A stretch of 64,000 nucleotides of DNA from Adlercreutzia hattorii (lineage in GTDB: Bacteria; Actinomycetota; Coriobacteriia; Coriobacteriales; Eggerthellaceae): the NCBI RefSeq assembly GCF_011405655.1, contig NZ_AP022829.1, positions 2,527,001 to 2,591,000 on the forward strand. The letters are read 5' to 3'. The notes under the pieces are model-generated. The model had not been told where the DNA came from, made no database searches, and worked only from the letters and a program-made list of their open reading frames with translations. Made by a program: the position numbers and the translations under genes. This document shows positions 1 to 8,707 of this stretch, one piece after another (positions within the stretch are counted from its first letter, which is position 1; each line of letters starts with the position of its first letter).

Positions 1-633
1 AGCCTCGTGGGCATCCTATACAACTGGCAGCTTCTGCGCTTCATCGGCGAGGACGGCGTGGCGGCCTACGGCGTCATCATGTACACCGTGATGATCTTCT
101 CGGCCGTGTTCATGGGCTACTCCGTGGGCACCTCCCCGCTCATGAGCTTCCAGTACGGCGCCCAGAACCATACTGAAATGCGCTCGCTTCTGTGGAAGAG
201 CCTCGGGATCATCGGCGTGGCGAGCATCGTCATGTTCCTGCTCGGCCAGTGGCTCGCCGCACCCCTATCGGCCATCTTCGTCAGCTACGACGCGGCCCTG
301 CTGGAGCTCACCGTGAGCGCCTACAAGCTGTACGCCCTGTGCTTTCTGTTCATGGGATTCGCCATGTACGCCTCGGCGTTCTTCACGGCGCTCAACAACG
401 GGCTCGTCTCGGCGCTCATCTCGTTCCTGCGCACGCTCGTGTTCCAAGTGGCGGCGGTCATCGTGCTGCCGATGCTGTTCGGCATCGACGGCATCTGGCT
501 CTCGGTCACGGTGGGCGACGGGCTCACCTGCCTGGTAGCCGCCACGTTCATGATCGCGCTTTCGGGCCGTTACGGCTACCGCAAAGGCGGCCTGAGCCCG
601 AAGGCGAAAGCGAAGGCAGAAAACGGGGACTAG
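1..633 (+). CDS. MATE family efflux transporter, C-terminal part
   Basis: The reading frame is open from the first base, so the gene begins outside the window and only about 210 C-terminal residues are seen. They contain several long hydrophobic segments separated by short polar loops and end in a lysine/alanine-rich tail. The pattern fits the second half of a MATE (multidrug and toxin extrusion) cation-coupled exporter of the inner membrane: FMGYSVGTSPLMSFQYGAQN is a typical start of the second six-helix bundle. The substrate cannot be inferred. It converges on the ABC permease gene, with a hairpin between them. Confidence 0.75.
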   Translation, partial: SLVGILYNWQLLRFIGEDGVAAYGVIMYTVMIFSAVFMGYSVGTSPLMSFQYGAQNHTEMRSLLWKSLGIIGVASIVMFLLGQWLAAPLSAIFVSYDAALLELTVSAYKLYALCFLFMGFAMYASAFFTALNNGLVSALISFLRTLVFQVAAVIVLPMLFGIDGIWLSVTVGDGLTCLVAATFMIALSGRYGYRKGGLSPKAKAKAENGD

Positions 634-655
634 GCCACGTTTTCTACATCGTAGT

Positions 656-704
656 CAACTTATCTGCATCATTTCGGCACCCCTTGATGCAGAAACCAAG
701 TTTA
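656..704. terminator. Hairpin between convergent genes, likely bidirectional terminator
   Basis: Perfect 9 bp arms TCTGCATCA (663-671) and TGATGCAGA (685-693), with an outer AACTT/AAGTT pairing that extends the stem. It lies between the ends of the MATE gene and the ABC permease gene. There is no long T run, so termination is inferred from position and structure. Confidence 0.5.
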
Positions 705-764
705 CTCGGGCGGGTGGGGGACGCAGCGCACCCTCACCCGCCTTGCTTGATGTCGCAGCACCTC

Positions 765-3700
765 CTACACGGCGTCGGCGTGCAGGGCCTCTACCACGTT
801 GTCGGCGCGGCAGCGGTGCATGCCGTAGGCCACCGACGCACCCACGGCGACCACGGTCATGGCGGCGGCCAGGGCCACGTAGCTCCAGGGCAGCGTGAAG
901 GGCAGCCCCGTCATCGATCCGGAGATCACCTGCCACAGCAGGAAGGACACGAAAAGCGACAGCAGCACGCCGGGCACGAGGCCGCGGACGCACCAGGCGA
1001 CGCATTCCTCGGCCACCATAGCGCGGAACTGCCGGTTCGAGAGTCCCACCGACTTCATGACGGCGAACTCGCGGCGGCGCAGGATGAGGCTGTTGGTCAC
1101 CGTGTTGAACACGTTGGCCATGGCGATGAGCGCCAGAATCACCGCGAACAGCAGGCAGAACACGTTCACCACCGTGGCGATCATCTGGTTGGAGTCGCGC
1201 TGTTCGATGTAGTCGTTGAAGGAGTAGAACGCCAGCCCGTAGGGACTCTTGTCGTGGAAGTACGCGCTGCCGGCCGTCGCCAGCTCCTCGGCGAGCGCGC
1301 CGTGGTCGCCATCGGCGGAGTCGAAGTAGCCGTAGAAGATGGGGGCGTCATTGCCGAAACTCTGGTAAGCCGCCACAGACTCGGGCACGATGAGCTGCAG
1401 ACCCTCTCCGCGGGCGCTGGCGATAGCAGGCGCCTCCTCGGCCAGGGCGACAACCTCAACGGAGACCGTCTGCACCTCCGCCTCCTCGAGAGGGAACCAT
1501 TCGACCCCGTCGTCATCGCCTTCAAGGTAGGGTTGGAAGGCGAAGGCCTCAGAATTGCCCTCTCCGGACGTTGCGCCGACGCCGATGCCCGCCGCCGGCT
1601 CGCCGTGATAGGTCGCCGCCGTAAGGGCCTCCAACGTGCCCGGCTCGCGCAGCACGTTGAGCAGCTGGTAGACGCTGCCGTTGTTGCCGTAGCCTTGGGC
1701 CAAAGCGATGGCCCGCAGGTGAGCCGGATCGCGGAAGTCGGCGGGGTCAAGCCCCAAGCTCTTCGCGTAGTCGTCGAAGGCGGCGTCGTCGAGGTAGGCT
1801 ACCGACCCCACGGTGCCGACGCGGCCGTCGGCCATCTTGCCGCCCATGCCGTTCTCCTGATCGACGAGGGCCTCCCCTGCCATGGCCTCGGGCAGCATAG
1901 CGTACAGCCCCGTCCCCATTTTCCAACCCACAGGCTCGGCGCCGGCCACCTGGGAGAGATCGTGGAAGGCGCCGGCAAACACCTCGGCCTGGCGGGCGAA
2001 CAGCTCGTTGTTCGCGGCCGCTACCGCCTCGGGCGTCATGGGAGCGGCGGGCTGGGTCGCAGCGCTGTCGGCACCCGTCGCGCCATCGTTGCCGGCTTGC
2101 ACGTCCCCGTCGGCCGTCCCTTCGCCCTGCGGCGTCTCCACATCCAGTTGGGCCATGACGCCCACCTCGCCGGCCAGCTCGCCGCCGCCGGTCACCACGT
2201 CGGTCAGGGTGCCGAGGAACACGCTCAGCGAGCCGGCAGTCATAAGCAGCACGATGGCGAGCGCCAGCGACACCGAGGCTGCCCGGCCCTTCCCCGTGCC
2301 GCGCTTGCGGCTGATGCGCGCCAGCATGCCGCCGACGCCGAGCACGCGCCCGGCCGCCCCACGCGCCTTCCACAGCGACGAGGGCGCCGTGCACTTCGCG
2401 GCCCGAGCCGCCCCGCGCCGGGAAACGCGGCTGCCACTGGCGGCCCGCAGCGAGTCGATAATGTTCGTGCGACTCGCCCGCTTCGCCGGAATCCACACGG
2501 ACACGAGCACGGTGACGAAGGTGAGCACCGAGGCCACCAGCAGCACCCAGCCGTTCACGGCCACGCGGAAGGGAACTTCCACCGATCCGGCCAGCTGGGC
2601 GAGCGCCGGCCCCAAGGCGGCGAAGGTGACGGCGCACCCGGCCAAACCGATGAGAAGCCCGCAGGGGATGCCGATGACGGCCACGATGGCCCCTTCCAGC
2701 ACCACGGCGCGGCGCAGTTGCCGGCGCGACGCGCCCACCGAGGACAGAAGCCCGAACTGCTTGATGCGCTCGGCTACCGAGATGTTGAAGGCGTTGAAGA
2801 TGAGCGACACGCAGGCCACCACGATGACCGCCGCCAGCACCACGACCAGGCCGTAGAACGTCGTCCAAATGGAGGAGTCGCTGGAAACGCCCATGTAGCG
2901 CAGCATGGCCGTGTGCAGCACCACGTGCTCGTCGGGGAACAGCGCCTCTGCGGCCTCTTCCACCTGCTGGGTGTTGGTCACGTCGTTCAGCGTGAGGAAC
3001 ACGTCGGTAAAGGCGTCGGGCGCAGCGGCCCCGGCGGTCACGCCCACCATGCCCGCAGCGGTGGAAAGGGCGTAACCCGGACGGTCGTAGAAGCCCACGA
3101 CGGTGTAGGTGCGCTCCTCGGTGTTCGTGACCTCCTCGTTGAAGATGCCGCCGTCGATGTCCGCCTCCAGCACGCCCATGGAGGAGTTGAGCGGCGCGCC
3201 GTCGGTGATCTCGCTCTCGTGGGCCTCCCCTTGCACGCCCCACGAAGCGCTCATGGTGCCGGCGGACATGGAGCCCTCCTCGCCCGGGGCGAGCCGTGCC
3301 ACCCGCTGGCCCACGTTGAAGGTGACCGTATCGCCGAGGCTCACGCCGCCGTAATCGTTCCAGGTGGCGAAGAGCATGATCTCGCGGTCGCTCTCGGGCA
3401 GGCGCCCCTCGCTGGGCTCGATGCCGCAGATGTCGCCCACGTCGCCCTCGATGGAGCGGATGGCCAGGTAGGTTCCCTGGGTATCCTGCTGGTCGGCGGT
3501 CAGCTCGGCGAAGCCGATATCGCGCATGATCGCCGTGCCGAAAACCTGCGGATCGGCTTGGGCGCCGGTGATCCTCTCGTCGAGCACTGAGCTGTCGTCG
3601 GCTTCCACGCAGGCCATCCACGTACCGGCCAGGGCTGCTTCATTGCGATAGAGGAAGTCGTTCAGCGATGCATAGGTGGTGAGCACCGCCGTAAGCAAAG

Positions 3701-3791
3701 CCGCGGCCAAGGCCACGCCGGCGATGGTCACCAGCGTGCGTACCTTGTTGGCGCGCAGGCTCTTTACGGTGAAGTTCGTCGTGGCGTTCAT
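765..3791 (-). CDS. Large FtsX-type ABC transporter permease
   Basis: A 1008-residue integral membrane protein. An N-terminal membrane segment (about residues 13-40) is followed by a large extracytoplasmic region, a first FtsX-like three-helix block around residues 300-440, a second large soluble region, and a second FtsX block near residues 860-1000. Both FtsX blocks carry the typical SVG(A/L)S..Q.R turn (LLSSVGASRRQLRR and MKSVGLSNRQFRA). This doubled layout is known from MacB/LolE-like and BceB-like exporters that extract peptides or lipids rather than import solutes. Its start overlaps the stop of the ATPase gene as ATGA, so the two are translationally coupled. The adjacent two-component system suggests envelope-stress or antimicrobial-peptide control. 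The substrate is unknown. Confidence 0.85.
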   Translation of the reverse strand: MNATTNFTVKSLRANKVRTLVTIAGVALAAALLTAVLTTYASLNDFLYRNEAALAGTWMACVEADDSSVLDERITGAQADPQVFGTAIMRDIGFAELTADQQDTQGTYLAIRSIEGDVGDICGIEPSEGRLPESDREIMLFATWNDYGGVSLGDTVTFNVGQRVARLAPGEEGSMSAGTMSASWGVQGEAHESEITDGAPLNSSMGVLEADIDGGIFNEEVTNTEERTYTVVGFYDRPGYALSTAAGMVGVTAGAAAPDAFTDVFLTLNDVTNTQQVEEAAEALFPDEHVVLHTAMLRYMGVSSDSSIWTTFYGLVVVLAAVIVVACVSLIFNAFNISVAERIKQFGLLSSVGASRRQLRRAVVLEGAIVAVIGIPCGLLIGLAGCAVTFAALGPALAQLAGSVEVPFRVAVNGWVLLVASVLTFVTVLVSVWIPAKRASRTNIIDSLRAASGSRVSRRGAARAAKCTAPSSLWKARGAAGRVLGVGGMLARISRKRGTGKGRAASVSLALAIVLLMTAGSLSVFLGTLTDVVTGGGELAGEVGVMAQLDVETPQGEGTADGDVQAGNDGATGADSAATQPAAPMTPEAVAAANNELFARQAEVFAGAFHDLSQVAGAEPVGWKMGTGLYAMLPEAMAGEALVDQENGMGGKMADGRVGTVGSVAYLDDAAFDDYAKSLGLDPADFRDPAHLRAIALAQGYGNNGSVYQLLNVLREPGTLEALTAATYHGEPAAGIGVGATSGEGNSEAFAFQPYLEGDDDGVEWFPLEEAEVQTVSVEVVALAEEAPAIASARGEGLQLIVPESVAAYQSFGNDAPIFYGYFDSADGDHGALAEELATAGSAYFHDKSPYGLAFYSFNDYIEQRDSNQMIATVVNVFCLLFAVILALIAMANVFNTVTNSLILRRREFAVMKSVGLSNRQFRAMVAEECVAWCVRGLVPGVLLSLFVSFLLWQVISGSMTGLPFTLPWSYVALAAAMTVVAVGASVAYGMHRCRADNVVEALHADAV

Positions 3792-4471
3792 CGGCGGATC
3801 CTCTCGTCGCGCACGATGCGGCCGTCCTCCACGGCGATGATGCGGTCGGCGGCCAGCGCGATCTCCTCGTCGTGGGTGATGACGATCATGGTCTGGCCGA
3901 ACTCGCGGTTGGAATCGCGCAGAAGCTGCATGATCTCGCAGCTGTTGCGGGTGTCCAGGTTGCCCGTGGGCTCGTCGGCCAACACCACCGCCGGCGCGTT
4001 CATGAGGGCGCGACCGATGGCCACGCGCTGCTGCTGGCCGCCGGAGAGCTGGCTGGGCAGATGCCCCTCGCGGCCGGCGAGCCCCAACCTTTGCACGAGG
4101 CCCTGCAAGCGGCCCGCGTTCACGGTGCGGCCGTCCAGCGCCACGGGCAGCGTCATGTTCTCCACCACGTTCAGCACCGGCACGAGGTTGTAGAACTGGT
4201 ACACCAGCCCCACTTCGCGGCGCCGGAACACCGCCAGCTCCTCATCCGAGCGCGCGTACACGTCGGCGCCGTTCAGCAGCACGTGGCCCGAGGTAGGTCG
4301 GTCCACGCCGCCGATGAGGTGCAAGAGCGTCGACTTGCCCGAGCCCGACGAGCCCACGATGGCCACGAACTCGCCCTCTTCCACGCTGAAGGACACGTCG
4401 TCTAAGGCGCGGGTGGCCGCCTCGCCCTCTCCGTAGATCTTCGTCAAGTGGCTGACCGTCAAAATGTCCAT
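3788..4471 (-). CDS. ABC transporter ATP-binding protein (MacB/LolD type)
   Basis: A 227-residue ATPase partner of the FtsX permease. Walker A is GSSGSGKSTLLH, the signature is LSGGQQQRVAIGRAL, Walker B is VVLADEPTGNLD, and a switch histidine lies in VITHDEE. The start at MDILTVSHL is chosen because AGGAG/AAAGG lies just upstream; a longer frame to 4531 would lack a ribosome site and begin with a non-family leader. The 3' end overlaps the permease start by 4 nt. Confidence 0.92.
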   Translation of the reverse strand: MDILTVSHLTKIYGEGEAATRALDDVSFSVEEGEFVAIVGSSGSGKSTLLHLIGGVDRPTSGHVLLNGADVYARSDEELAVFRRREVGLVYQFYNLVPVLNVVENMTLPVALDGRTVNAGRLQGLVQRLGLAGREGHLPSQLSGGQQQRVAIGRALMNAPAVVLADEPTGNLDTRNSCEIMQLLRDSNREFGQTMIVITHDEEIALAADRIIAVEDGRIVRDERIRR

Positions 4472-4572
4472 GCCAGATGCCTTTCTTCTCCTGGTTTCCC
4501 AATCTACGGAACAAGTATGGCGACCGCTCATTGCCGCCCCCTAACGCGCCCATTACGATGCTGTAATTAAAA

Positions 4573-4633
4573 GGCTTAATGCTCGAAATTTGGAACACTA
4601 ACGGGCCTAATGTCCCAAATTTCGAGCATTAGC
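4573..4633. repeat. Long imperfect hairpin upstream of the ABC operon
   Basis: Twenty-base arms at 4578-4597 and 4611-4630 match with one mismatch (core AATGCTCGAAATTTGG against CCAAATTTCGAGCATT), with a 13 nt loop. It lies between the kinase stop (4645) and the ABC ATPase start (4471), so it could be a terminator for the kinase transcript or a regulatory site for the ABC genes. No T run follows it. Confidence 0.6.
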
Positions 4634-4644
4634 AGGCGCGCCAC

Positions 4645-5829
4645 CTACACCACGAGTTTCGGGAAGGCGATTTCGAAACGGGCGCCGCCGTCGGGGTTGT
4701 TGGAGGCGCGCAGGGTGCCGCCCTGGGCCGAGACGAGGGCCTGCGCCAGGGAAAGCCCGATGCCGAACCCGGCGGGCTGACGAGCGTCGTTGCCGTCGTC
4801 GTCAGCCCAGGGGCGACCAAGGTCGCCCCCTACGGGATCGGCCTGCATCCTGTCGGTCGGATCGGTATTTTCCGAACGGAACGGTTTTGATCGAATTCCC
4901 TCAGCCGGATCGAAGCCTTCTGAAGGGGGCGACTTTAGTCGCCCCTCGGGCGCAAGCTCGGGAGATGCCGGGACGGGCCCCCTTCCCCGGTAGAAGCGCT
5001 CGAAGATGTGGGGCAGGTCCTCTGGGGCGATGCCGGGGCCGGTGTCAGAAACGGCAATAGTGGTGGCCAGGGCATCCTCACGCACGACCACGGTCACCGT
5101 GCCCCCGGGAGGGGTGTGCTCCATGCAGTTCTTCGCGATGTTCTCCACGGCCTCAGCGGTCCAGGGGGCATCGCCCTGGAAGGTGGCGGTCTCGTCCAAT
5201 TCCAGTACGAGATTTACATCGCGCAGATCCATGGCCGTGGCCAAAGGCGCCACGGCCCGCCGCGCCACCTCGGCGGCCCGCACTTCGCGCCGCTCCACGT
5301 GCATGGCCCCGGCGTCCACCTTCGCGATCTTCAGCAGCGTGGTCACGAGCCACGAGACGCGCTCGATCATCGACTCCAGCTCGCGCACGGCCCGCTTGCG
5401 CTCCCGCGCGTCGTCGGCGCGTTCCACCACGGGCAGCATGAGCGTGATGGCCGTGAGCGGCGTGCGAATCTGGTGGGACACATCGGCCAGGGAATCGGCC
5501 AGGGCGTTACGCTCGCGGGCCAGTTGATCGCGGGTGCGCGAAAGGCGCGACACCATCTTCGACAGCTCGTTGGCGAGCACGGCCACATCACCCTCGCGGC
5601 AGTTCGAAAAGTCCACCGTGCGGCCCGAATGCAGCACCTCGTCGATCTCCTCGGCAAGTCGGCGAATCTGGCGATGGCGGTACAGCGACACCACGAGGAA
5701 CACCGCCAGCAGCACCGCGCCCGTGCCGGCGACCCACGGCTTCACCTCGCTCGGCGCCGCCCACGCGAGCACAGCCACGAGCGCCGCCATAACCGCGCAC
5801 TGGCGCAAGAGCGTCGATGCCGAGCCCAC
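4645..5829 (-). CDS. Sensor histidine kinase with a repeat-derived insertion
   Basis: A 394-residue membrane kinase. Two N-terminal hydrophobic segments (about residues 10-26 and 34-50) with almost no extracytoplasmic loop resemble intramembrane-sensing kinases. HAMP-like linker, then H box DVSHQIRTPLTAI, N box EAVENIAKNCMEHT, G1 DTGPGIA, F box FERFYRG and G2 GFGIGLSLA. Between F and G2 (about residues 285-353) is a long low-complexity stretch where relatives usually have roughly 10-15 residues; its DNA contains two copies of an intergenic palindrome seen elsewhere in the window. The start is GTG at 5829, 8 nt after AGGGGGCG. It follows the response regulator gene and presumably phosphorylates its product to control the ABC genes. 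Whether the enlarged ATP lid still works is unknown. Confidence 0.85.
   Translation of the reverse strand: MGSASTLLRQCAVMAALVAVLAWAAPSEVKPWVAGTGAVLLAVFLVVSLYRHRQIRRLAEEIDEVLHSGRTVDFSNCREGDVAVLANELSKMVSRLSRTRDQLARERNALADSLADVSHQIRTPLTAITLMLPVVERADDARERKRAVRELESMIERVSWLVTTLLKIAKVDAGAMHVERREVRAAEVARRAVAPLATAMDLRDVNLVLELDETATFQGDAPWTAEAVENIAKNCMEHTPPGGTVTVVVREDALATTIAVSDTGPGIAPEDLPHIFERFYRGRGPVPASPELAPEGRLKSPPSEGFDPAEGIRSKPFRSENTDPTDRMQADPVGGDLGRPWADDDGNDARQPAGFGIGLSLAQALVSAQGGTLRASNNPDGGARFEIAFPKLVV
4810..4945. repeat. Inverted pair of palindromic repeats inside a coding sequence
   Basis: Two 20 bp palindromes, GGGGCGACCAAGGTCGCCCC (4810-4829, flanked by CCTACGGG) and GGGGCGACTTTAGTCGCCCC (4926-4945). 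They face opposite ways about 115 bp apart and both lie in frame within the kinase gene. The same unit occurs at 15716-15797 and, diverged, at 42205-42355. This is the arrangement of a BIME/REP pair. Confidence 0.8.
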
Positions 5830-5928
5830 GCTACTCGCCCCCTCGTGCCGTGGCGGCGCACTCCATCGGCCACACGACGCACCCCATCGACCGCACGGCC
5901 TTCGGCCACCGAACTCGCGCCATCGCCC

Positions 5929-6600
5929 CTACTCCCCCACTTTGTAGCCGAGGCCGCGCACGGTGACGATGAGCTCAGGCTCGGCGGGATCGGTCTCCAC
6001 CTTCTCGCGCAGGCGCTTCACATAGACGTTCAGCGCGTTGTCCGACACGTACTCCCCGGCGCTGTCCCAAATAGCGTCGCGCAGGTTCTCGCGGGTGACA
6101 AGCTTGCCCTTGTGCTGCAAGAAGTACAGCAGCAGCCGGTACTCCAGCGCCGAGAGGAACACCTCGCGGCCGTCCTTGGTCACGGCCGCCGAGGCCACGT
6201 CGAGCCGCACGTCGCCGACGGTGAGCACGTTGGAGGCCGGGGCTGTGCGCCGCAGGGCCCCGCGGATGCGCGAGATGAGCTCCCGGGCGCGGAAGGGCTT
6301 GGCGATGTAGTCGACGGCCCCCATATCGAGCCCCGCCACCGTGGAGTACTCGTCGTCGGAGGCGGTGAGGAAGATGACGGGCATCTCGGGCGCCGTCTCC
6401 CGCGCGGCCGCGCACACAGCGAACCCGTTGCCCTGGGCCAGCGTCACATCAAGCAGCGCAATGTCGAAGTCGTCAGCCGCCAGCGCCGCACACGCTCCGT
6501 CCTGGGTCGCGCATGACCGCACGGCAAAGCCCTCCCCTTCCAAAAGGTCGGTCAGCGCCAGCACGATGGCATGATCGTCCTCAACCAGCAGAACCCGCAT
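5929..6600 (-). CDS. OmpR-family response regulator
   Basis: 223 residues with a receiver domain (MRVLLVEDDHA start, phosphoacceptor in DIALLDVTLAQGNG, TA(S)DDE and YIAKPF motifs) followed by a winged-helix DNA-binding domain that ends RGLGYKVGE. The start at 6600 is preceded by GGAAAGGGG. It is the first gene of the regulator, kinase, ATPase, permease series, a layout typical of systems that detect and expel envelope-active compounds. It likely controls the downstream ABC genes. Confidence 0.92.
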   Translation of the reverse strand: MRVLLVEDDHAIVLALTDLLEGEGFAVRSCATQDGACAALAADDFDIALLDVTLAQGNGFAVCAAARETAPEMPVIFLTASDDEYSTVAGLDMGAVDYIAKPFRARELISRIRGALRRTAPASNVLTVGDVRLDVASAAVTKDGREVFLSALEYRLLLYFLQHKGKLVTRENLRDAIWDSAGEYVSDNALNVYVKRLREKVETDPAEPELIVTVRGLGYKVGE

Positions 6601-6690
6601 GATGCCCCTTTCCACGCGCACGTCGCCGCAGTCAGCACCTGAGCCACTGCGCCCGATGCCCTTTCTCGTTCGCCACCATGATAGCGTCCT

Positions 6691-6718
6691 ATTATGGGAA
6701 ACCGCGCCCGAACGGCAA
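6691..6718 (-). promoter_or_regulatory. Possible sigma-70 promoter of the response regulator
   Basis: On the minus strand TTGCCG is followed after 16 nt by CATAAT, ending about 90 nt before the regulator start. The match is partial. The rest of 6601-6852 shows no gene. Confidence 0.35.
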
Positions 6719-6852
6719 GAAAGCAAGTCTCCTTACGAATTCGTAATCAGCTGCAATGGAGACCTCAGCACCTGTGCTATCGAAGCCTACGCCATCTCAT
6801 CAGAACGCTCGCTATTCCCCTCTTCAGAAAAGGCACACCCGATAAGGATGCC

Positions 6853-7015
6853 ATTTTTTCGAGTTGTTAGAGTTGTCAGCATTAAAAGCAAGACCATTCC
6901 GCCCCTGGCTGCTCTCGGTTTTTGCCCCATCACGCAAAACCCCAGGTCGTCAAAAGCCTAAACCGGCAGCGCACGACCGCTGCTTCGCGCAAAACTCTAA
7001 CAACTCAAAATTTTC
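6853..7015. repeat. MITE-like element, copy A
   Basis: A 163 bp intergenic element bounded by inverted ends. The left end reads TTTTTTCGAGTTGTTAGAGT; the right end is its near-complement AACTCTAACAACTCAAAATT. The interior has no open reading frame worth calling. The same ends bound elements at 18554-18709 and 27557-27710, all of similar length. It lies just past the coaBC stop. Confidence 0.65.
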
Positions 7016-7034
7016 GTCCAAAACGGCGCTGCCT

Positions 7035-8423
7035 CTATTCCAGATGCGCAGCTACCACTTCCACGAGGCGCTCGGCTACGGCGCGTTTGCTCATGAGGGG
7101 CAGAAGCACGTCGTCGCCTTCCGTGACGAGCCACACCTCGTTGTTGTCGGTGCCGAAGGCGAGGCCGTCGCCCACCTGGTTGGCCACGATCATGTCGGCG
7201 TTCTTCTTCTGGAGCTTGGCGTGGGCGTTCATGAGCACGTCGTTGGTCTCGGCGGCGAAGCCCACCACGTACTGGTCGGGGCGCTTGCCCGCGGCCAAAG
7301 TAGCCAAGATGTCGGGGTTCTCCGTGAGAGGCACATTGGCAAGCGCCGCATCGTCACGGCCCTTCTTCAGCTTGCGATCGGCCGGATTCGCCGGACGCAG
7401 ATCGGCCACAGCGGCGGCGAAAATGGCGGCATCGGCGGCCGGGAACACGGATGCGGCAGCGGCCAGCATATCGCGGGCCGTCTTCACGGGCACCACTTCC
7501 ACGCCGGTGGGCGCGGCAAGGGCCACCGGCCCCGACACGAGCACCACCCGCGCGCCGGCGGCCGCGGCGGCCTCGGCGATGGCGTAACCCATCTTGCCCG
7601 AGGAATAGTTGGAGATGTAGCGCACCGAATCGATGGGCTCCACCGTGGGGCCCGCCGTCACGAGCACCGTGCGGCCAGCAAGCGCGCCCGCGGGCATGGT
7701 GGCCGCGCCGTCGGCCACGGCGCCGGGCTGCGGGGCGTCGGTAGGAATGGGAGCAGAAGCGGATTCGGCGCAGCGCTCGGGATGACGCGAAGAGGCAGCG
7801 CTGATCTGCTCCATCACGGCTGCGAACGGCACTTCGCCGTGCTGCTCGCAGGCCTCGCTCAGAGCGTCCAGCCCCACGCGCTCGGCCAGAAGTCCCAGCG
7901 TCTCGCGCACGATGACAGCGGGATCGGCCAAACGACCGCGACCCACATCGCCGCAGGCCAGATAGCCCGCGCCCCCTTCGATGAAGCGCACGCCCCGGCG
8001 GCGCAGCGTGGCCATGTTCTCCTGGGTGGCCGCCGCCTCATACATATGCACGTTGGCCGCCGGCGCGATGGCCAGCGTCGCCGTGGTCGCCAGGGCCGTC
8101 GTGGAAAGCAAGTCGTCGGCTATGCCGCAGGCCACCTTCGCCATTACGTTGGCCGTGCACGGCGCGATAAGGAACACGTCGCATTCCTGAGCGAGCGAAA
8201 TATGGTGAATGGGATCTGACGGATCGTCGAACAGCCCCACCGCCACCTTCTCGTGGGTGAGCGCCCGGAACGTCACCGGGTCGATGAAGTGCGTACCGTG
8301 CTCGGTCATGACCACCTTCACGCGCACGCCCGCCTTCTGCAGCCCGCGCACGACCTCCCCGGCCTTGTAAGCCGCAATGCACCCGGTCACTCCCACCAAT
8401 ACGCAAGGCCGCTCCACGCTCAT
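7035..8423 (-). CDS. coaBC: CoaBC: phosphopantothenoylcysteine decarboxylase / phosphopantothenate-cysteine ligase
   Basis: 462 residues catalysing two consecutive steps of coenzyme A synthesis: CTP-dependent joining of cysteine to 4'-phosphopantothenate, then FMN-dependent decarboxylation. The N-terminal flavoprotein half begins VLVGVTGCIAAYKA and carries APCTANVMAK. The C-terminal ligase half starts near GRTVLVTAGPTVEPIDSVRY and contains ISNYSSGKMG. Between them is a low-complexity linker of about 45 residues, longer than usual. The start at 8423 follows GGAG; the longer frame has no ribosome site. Confidence 0.95.
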   Translation of the reverse strand: MSVERPCVLVGVTGCIAAYKAGEVVRGLQKAGVRVKVVMTEHGTHFIDPVTFRALTHEKVAVGLFDDPSDPIHHISLAQECDVFLIAPCTANVMAKVACGIADDLLSTTALATTATLAIAPAANVHMYEAAATQENMATLRRRGVRFIEGGAGYLACGDVGRGRLADPAVIVRETLGLLAERVGLDALSEACEQHGEVPFAAVMEQISAASSRHPERCAESASAPIPTDAPQPGAVADGAATMPAGALAGRTVLVTAGPTVEPIDSVRYISNYSSGKMGYAIAEAAAAAGARVVLVSGPVALAAPTGVEVVPVKTARDMLAAAASVFPAADAAIFAAAVADLRPANPADRKLKKGRDDAALANVPLTENPDILATLAAGKRPDQYVVGFAAETNDVLMNAHAKLQKKNADMIVANQVGDGLAFGTDNNEVWLVTEGDDVLLPLMSKRAVAERLVEVVAAHLE

Positions 8424-8448
8424 CGCCTGCTCCTTCCACGAAGTTTTC

Positions 8449-8463
8449 CGCCTATTATAGGCG
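8449..8463 (-). promoter_or_regulatory. -10 element and palindrome upstream of coaBC
   Basis: The 15 nt palindrome CGCCTATTATAGGCG contains a TATAAT hexamer on the minus strand (8454-8459), about 30 nt before the coaBC start. The overlap of -10 and palindrome suggests a promoter, possibly with an operator. Confidence 0.45.
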
Positions 8464-8496
8464 AACCAACTGGCTAATTCGAATCGCACGCAGCCA

Positions 8497-8688
8497 GCGA
8501 AGGAGAACGCCTTCTCGGCGACCTCTTATCGCCCTGCGGAGAATGCGGCCGTTAAGAAGCAGATTCTACTTCAGCAGCAACGATGTCGGGATGGTACCGA
8601 CCCATGCGCGTCATCTTCTCTGCTTCTTTTGCCGCATTCGCAGCAGGATCAAGCGATAAGCGGGCGACGAGAGGGCGTTCTCCTTCGC
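8497..8688. repeat. 192 bp foldback element (long imperfect palindrome)
   Basis: The outer 15 bp match perfectly as an inverted repeat (GCGAAGGAGAACGCC at 8497-8511, its complement at 8674-8688). Pairing continues with a few mismatches over about 36 bp, and the interior also pairs (GAATGCGGC ... GCCGCATTC; AAGAAGCAGA ... TCTGCTTCTT). The whole segment could fold into one long hairpin. It fills the gap between coaBC and serA. No protein is apparent. Confidence 0.75.
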
Positions 8689-8707
8689 CACCCGCATTAC
8701 CGAGTTT

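Noticed and set aside
192-3590. 1132-codon open frame on the plus strand
   Set aside because: It is antisense to the FtsX permease and has shadow composition (histidine/arginine/glycine-rich, no domain); the minus-strand gene has clear domains and an operon context.
5008-6516. 502-codon plus-strand frame
   Set aside because: Lies opposite the kinase and response regulator genes and has no domain; shadow of GC-rich coding sequence.
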